From NCBI GenBank assembly GCA_015065085.1, contig SVQW01000003.1, positions 101,637 through 165,636 of the forward strand: a DNA stretch of 64,000 nucleotides, read 5' to 3'. The translations under genes and the position numbers were made by a program. Of the stretch, positions 61,603-64,000 are shown piece after piece; the first letter of the stretch is position 1, and the number at the start of each line of letters is the position of its first letter. The notes under the pieces are model-generated. The model had not been told where the DNA came from, ran no database searches, and worked only from the letters and a program-made list of their open reading frames with translations. The stretch is from Oscillospiraceae bacterium (lineage in GTDB: Bacteria; Bacillota; Clostridia; Oscillospirales; SIG627).

Positions 61603-62244
61603 TCATACAGTCTCCAACAAATCTTCAATCTTGCACCCAAGTGTTTTTGAAAGTGCAAGAAGAGTGGTTGTTGCTGCTTTATTTATATCCTTTGCTTTTA
61701 GTTCGTACTGTTGCAATGTTCTTAAGTTTACTCCTGATTTCTCGGCAAGTTCTCTTTGAGAATATCCGATATTTTTACGAAGTTCCTGCAACTTTGTTGT
61801 TGTGGTTTTTCTCTCAATTATTGAATTTACAACATCAACAAACTTTTCTTCTGATGCTTCGTGAAGTGTTGGATAGAGTTTTTCGATTTCTTTCGCGGAT
61901 ACATTCTGAAATATATCTTTAAATGTTCTGCCCGTATCCCATTGATAATAAGCTACAATCCAACCGCACCAATACTCAGGAGAACAATCATATTCTGTCT
62001 GTACTTCCGGGAGGTCTTGCTCAATACCTGCCTTTATAATAATTTCATGAACAAGCTCTGTCCCTGACAATCCTGAAACAATTTTTGGTACACCATTTCC
62101 AAACTGTGTAGCAAATCCGGTTGCAACAAATAAATCAAAGAATTTTTCCAAGCTCATCTTACAAGCATTGACCGCATAATCTGCAGCTTCACCAAGATTT
62201 CGCATTGCATCGTCTAAATATTGTTCATCATAAGCGTGCATCAT
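61603..62244 (-). CDS. XRE-type HTH protein paired with the DUF3990-like toxin
   Basis: GGAGGT lies eight bases before ATG 62244, and the gene overlaps the toxin stop by 17 bp, so the two are translationally coupled. The 213-residue protein has an N-terminal ~140-residue domain (DAMRNLGEAADYAVN, EYWCGWIVAYYQWDTG) and a C-terminal HTH (LRKNIGYSQRELAEKSGVN, then LRTLQQYE). It is probably the antitoxin and autoregulator of the pair; the promoter upstream of the toxin carries repeated CTCCCACAGA-type boxes. The N-terminal part may bind the toxin. Confidence 0.7.
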   Translation of the reverse strand: MMHAYDEQYLDDAMRNLGEAADYAVNACKMSLEKFFDLFVATGFATQFGNGVPKIVSGLSGTELVHEIIIKAGIEQDLPEVQTEYDCSPEYWCGWIVAYYQWDTGRTFKDIFQNVSAKEIEKLYPTLHEASEEKFVDVVNSIIERKTTTTKLQELRKNIGYSQRELAEKSGVNLRTLQQYELKAKDINKAATTTLLALSKTLGCKIEDLLETV

Positions 62245-62902
62245 CAGGGGTTACCTCCTCACGAATAATATCTCTCATAAACAATCCATTTAAATCTTCT
62301 TTTTCAAGTTCAGCATTAAATGCTTCTCTTGCTTCATCATCTCTTGCCTTGCGCTTTGCATAGTAAATTGTATTGTCGCAAACTTCATACGACACAAATT
62401 TAATCTCATCGAATGCTTTTTTGCTTTTCAAAACAACCTGTTCTCCAAGCTTACCAAGACGCATAGTGTAAGATAACTGATTGAGTGAAATTTCGTTATT
62501 AACAAAAGCTCTTGCAAATGAGAAATACGAGTCATCAGCACGATAGCCGATAATTGCATCATAGCCTTCTGTGTCGGGCATGAAATGATCGATAAGCCAT
62601 TCACGACCACGTTTCATAACCGGAGTAGATAAACGAACCTTTCTGTTCTTCATCAAAATCGCAAGCCAATGTAAAATGGTATATTCGCCTGAGGAAAGAT
62701 TTAAAACCTTAAGGCTAGACAAATCTATCTCGTATTTATTTACAAAGCCGTCAACATCTTCGGTACAAGCCCATTCTTTTGCAAGCTCAATGTGCTCTGT
62801 GCAATAAAATCCTCTGCCGTAATCGTTATAGGTTTTACCCTTGCCGAACTGAGGTTTTTCAATGATTTCAGGCGAGCCATGATATATTGTCAACGTACTC
62901 AT
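62228..62902 (-). CDS. DUF3990-like ADP-ribosyltransferase-fold toxin
   Basis: The 224-residue protein starts STLTIYHGSPEIIEKPQFGKG and has YNDYGRGFYCTEHIELAKEWA and YDAIIGYRADDSYFSFA, the core motifs of DUF3990 (an ART-like fold with H, Y/F and R-type residues). Such genes usually pair with a small regulator, as here. GGAGGTG precedes the ATG. The likely action is modification of a cellular target that is toxic without the partner protein. The C-terminal ~40 residues (DDEAREAFNAELEKED) are helical and charged. Confidence 0.72.
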   Translation of the reverse strand: MSTLTIYHGSPEIIEKPQFGKGKTYNDYGRGFYCTEHIELAKEWACTEDVDGFVNKYEIDLSSLKVLNLSSGEYTILHWLAILMKNRKVRLSTPVMKRGREWLIDHFMPDTEGYDAIIGYRADDSYFSFARAFVNNEISLNQLSYTMRLGKLGEQVVLKSKKAFDEIKFVSYEVCDNTIYYAKRKARDDEAREAFNAELEKEDLNGLFMRDIIREEVTPDDARL

Positions 62903-62917
62903 TGTTGCACCTCCATA

Positions 62918-62983
62918 CTTCTGTAGAGTTATACATTTACATTATACTCCCACAGAAGTATTTTGTCAAGACCTCTGTGGGAG
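62918..62983. promoter_or_regulatory. Three operator-like boxes on the toxin promoter
   Basis: CTTCTGTAGAG (62918-62928), CTCCCACAGAAG (62947-62958) and CCTCTGTGGGAG (62972-62983). The last two hold perfect 10-bp inverted arms (62947-62956 and 62974-62983) around the -35 box, and the first lies downstream of the -10 box. This fits cooperative autorepression by the HTH partner. Confidence 0.65.
62941..62969 (-). promoter_or_regulatory. Promoter of the toxin-HTH pair
   Basis: Minus-strand TTGACA (62969-62964), 17-bp spacer, TATAAT (62946-62941): full consensus, 39 bp upstream of the toxin start. Confidence 0.88.
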
Positions 62984-63001
62984 TTTGTGAAAAAACATTT
63001 A

Positions 63002-63295
63002 TTATTCTAAATCGTAAAGTATATCTTCCAAGTCTGAGATAGCTTCCTCAACGAAGTCTGCTCGCAGTTTTTCATTGTCAACAATGCAACGATACTCTTC
63101 CGGCAAACGAATTCCTGAAGTTTTTATAATTATATGTAACAAAGAAAATGCGTCTTGTGTCATTTCGTTCTCAATCATAAATTCAAGAGAACTATAAAGA
63201 TTTCTTACCTCCTCCACCGAAACTTTTTTGCATAGTTTGTCAACCATAGGAGAGATTATTGCTCCTGATACTGCATTAATTATATGTGCGTTCAT
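63002..63295 (-). CDS. Small acidic helical protein of unknown function
   Basis: A 97-residue frame with AAGGAG before ATG 63295. It is predicted helical and acidic at the C-terminus (FVEEAISDLEDILYDLE), with no domain I recognise. It lies just upstream of the toxin promoter in the same direction and may be a third member of that module or an independent accessory gene. Confidence 0.6.
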   Translation of the reverse strand: MNAHIINAVSGAIISPMVDKLCKKVSVEEVRNLYSSLEFMIENEMTQDAFSLLHIIIKTSGIRLPEEYRCIVDNEKLRADFVEEAISDLEDILYDLE

Positions 63296-63358
63296 AATAG
63301 CACTCCTTTCTTGAAATTATATATGTAAAATTCGTACTGTTATTTTTGTGTTGAGTAC

Positions 63359-63436
63359 GGTGATGTACATAAGTGGTCATTACTGATATGACTCGAAATC
63401 CATCCGTGTCTGTGGTAGTCTTACCACTCAAAACCC
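63359..63436 (+). pseudogene. Decayed tRNA-Ser(CGA)-like relic
   Basis: The stretch aligns with the intact tRNA-Ser downstream from the 5' acceptor (GGTGATG against GGAGAGG), through TA, AAGTGGTCAT (against AAGCGGTCAT) and TGACTCGAAATC (identical anticodon loop), to a long variable arm GTGGTA-GTCT-TACCAC. The anticodon stem no longer pairs and the T arm and acceptor 3' half are missing, so it is non-functional. Confidence 0.6.
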
Positions 63437-63538
63437 TTTATTTTACGGGCTTTTTTCAAAATTTAATATTTTAGTTTTTAGCAGTTTCCAAAGAAAGTTT
63501 CCAAAAACTTTCGGGTTTTGAACTGTTGAAATAGATTG

Positions 63539-63627
63539 GGAGAGGTATCGAAGCGGTCATAACGGGGCTGACTCGAAATCAGTTTGAGAGCAATCTCACG
63601 CGGGTTCGAATCCCGCCCTCTCCGCCA
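63539..63627 (+). tRNA. tRNA-Ser (anticodon CGA)
   Basis: The 89-nt cloverleaf has acceptor GGAGAGG/CCTCTCC, anticodon loop CTCGAAA on a CTGA/TCAG stem, a long class II variable arm with GAGA...TCTC, T arm GCGGG-TTCGAAT-CCCGC, discriminator G and an encoded CCA. It reads UCG codons. A terminator follows 5 bp later. The integrase gene beyond it suggests the tRNA is used as an attachment site. Confidence 0.95.
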
Positions 63628-63631
63628 TTTT

Positions 63632-63666
63632 ACGAGGTTTTTGCAAAAGCAAGAGCCTCGTTTTTC
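63632..63666 (+). terminator. Terminator after tRNA-Ser
   Basis: ACGAGG (63632-63637) pairs with CCTCGT (63656-63661), with a TTTTT tail; the loop also contains TTTTTGC/GCAAGA-type weak pairing. Confidence 0.75.
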
Positions 63667-63711
63667 TTTTGGAAACTCGGGAAAAACCTTTGGAAACAGC
63701 CCTTACACTGC

Positions 63712-64000
63712 TTAAAAGTGTACCACTCCGGCTAGCGCTTCTAAAGATGCCTTTTTTGAACTTGAATCAAGATGAGCATATGTATTTGCTGTTGTAGAAA
63801 AATCGCTGTGTCCGAGCCAGAACTGGATATCCTTCAGCGGTACTCCTCTGCTGAGAAGCAGCGAAGCACTCGTGTGTCGAAGGTCATGAAATCTTATCCG
63901 TCGCATTCCGTGTCGTTTTAGTAGTCTTGGGAAAGACTCAGTTATGTAGTCTGGCTTTATTAAATTTCCAAGCTCATCTACCATAACATAGCCGATCCAC
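63712..64000 (-). CDS. Tyrosine recombinase/integrase, C-terminal part (5' end off the window)
   Basis: The frame enters from the right edge and ends at TAA 63712, with 95 residues visible. It holds the catalytic core: FHDLRHTSASLLLSRGVPLK (HxxR), WLGHSD (second His) and TANTYAHLD (nucleophile Tyr). The style matches Tn916/phage-type integrases of Firmicutes. Its end lies 85 bp from the 3' end of tRNA-Ser, the usual int-att arrangement, so an integrated element probably extends to the right. Confidence 0.9.
   Translation of the reverse strand, partial: WIGYVMVDELGNLIKPDYITESFPRLLKRHGMRRIRFHDLRHTSASLLLSRGVPLKDIQFWLGHSDFSTTANTYAHLDSSSKKASLEALAGVVHF

Larger units (their letters stand above)
63484..63697. 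repeat. Four mirror-oriented TTTGGAAAC boxes around the tRNA
   Basis: GTTTCCAAA occurs at 63484-63492 and 63497-63505, and its reverse complement TTTGGAAAC at 63668-63676 and 63689-63697, two on each side of tRNA-Ser. They may be arm-type sites for the adjacent tyrosine integrase. Confidence 0.5.
57810..64000. mobile_element. Serine-recombinase element inserted in cotJC (right end not found)
   Basis: The left border is near 57809, where cotJC loses similarity and the recombinase gene ends within 30 bp, the usual place of an integrase beside its att site. Genes inside lie on the minus strand and are more AT-rich than the host region (for example 59.7-61.4 kb). No cotJC remainder is seen, so the right end is beyond the window or has been lost. 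The tRNA-Ser and tyrosine integrase at the right edge may be a second, nested or adjacent element; I cannot place the boundary. Confidence 0.55.

Overview
The window looks like a chromosome segment of a spore-forming, Gram-positive anaerobe of the class Clostridia, probably a gut or rumen Oscillospirales/Ruminococcaceae-type organism. The evidence is AGGAGG-type ribosome binding sites, frequent TTG/GTG starts, consensus sigma-A promoters with 17-bp spacers, a bifunctional Rel, HemZ, YmdB, YitT, SpoVT and a cotJ operon. No species can be named from the sequence alone.

Layout. 1-6.9 kb (minus strand): a compact housekeeping operon, recJ - rel - dtd - hemZ - uridine-kinase-like gene, behind one good promoter. 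7-14.4 kb: an XRE regulator, two deacetylase-fold proteins, ymdB, a cyclophilin, DUF6062, YitT and DUF4432 genes, with a MITE-like element bounded by TA at 10.8-11.0 kb. 14.4-16 kb: two unusual hairpin-rich repeat regions around a threonine aldolase. 16-38 kb: separately transcribed glycosidases without signal peptides (GH31, GH78, GH27 fused to a rhodanese domain, two tandem GH95 copies), mixed with an ABC exporter, a hydrolase-cysD-cysNC operon, polA, nth, a short queG-like gene, spoVT and a low-Mr tyrosine phosphatase. These enzymes probably act on imported oligosaccharides in the cytoplasm.

37.9-53.5 kb is the most unusual part: a four-gene, 15.5-kb operon on the minus strand with its own TTGACA-17-TACAAT promoter. 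It encodes (1) a secreted, membrane-anchored VWA protein with about five ~120-residue repeats, (2) a 1297-residue tubulin/FtsZ-like GTPase, (3) a 728-residue protein with two membrane segments and a coiled coil, and (4) a 1761-residue membrane protein. The last combines a helicase-like module with degenerate motifs, a zinc ribbon plus DA1-like peptidase region lacking its HExxH, and an apparently intact transglutaminase-like Cys-His-Asp domain. VWA-linked tubulin-like proteins have been proposed to be part of membrane-remodelling systems, but I know of no described function for this four-gene set.

53.7-57.8 kb: murI, nagA-nagB, a DUF6054-like gene and cotJA-cotJB-cotJC. cotJC is cut after about 31 codons by an element carrying a large serine recombinase at its edge, an arrangement like skin-type elements that interrupt sporulation genes. 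The element (57.8 kb onward) carries a DUF262/DUF1524 defence-type protein, a DUF3990-type toxin with an XRE partner under an operator-rich promoter, and small unknown genes. Its right end and the rest of cotJC are not in the window. At the right edge a tRNA-Ser(CGA) is followed by the 3' end of a tyrosine integrase gene, with a decayed tRNA-Ser copy 100 bp upstream and four TTTGGAAAC boxes placed in mirror orientation around the tRNA.
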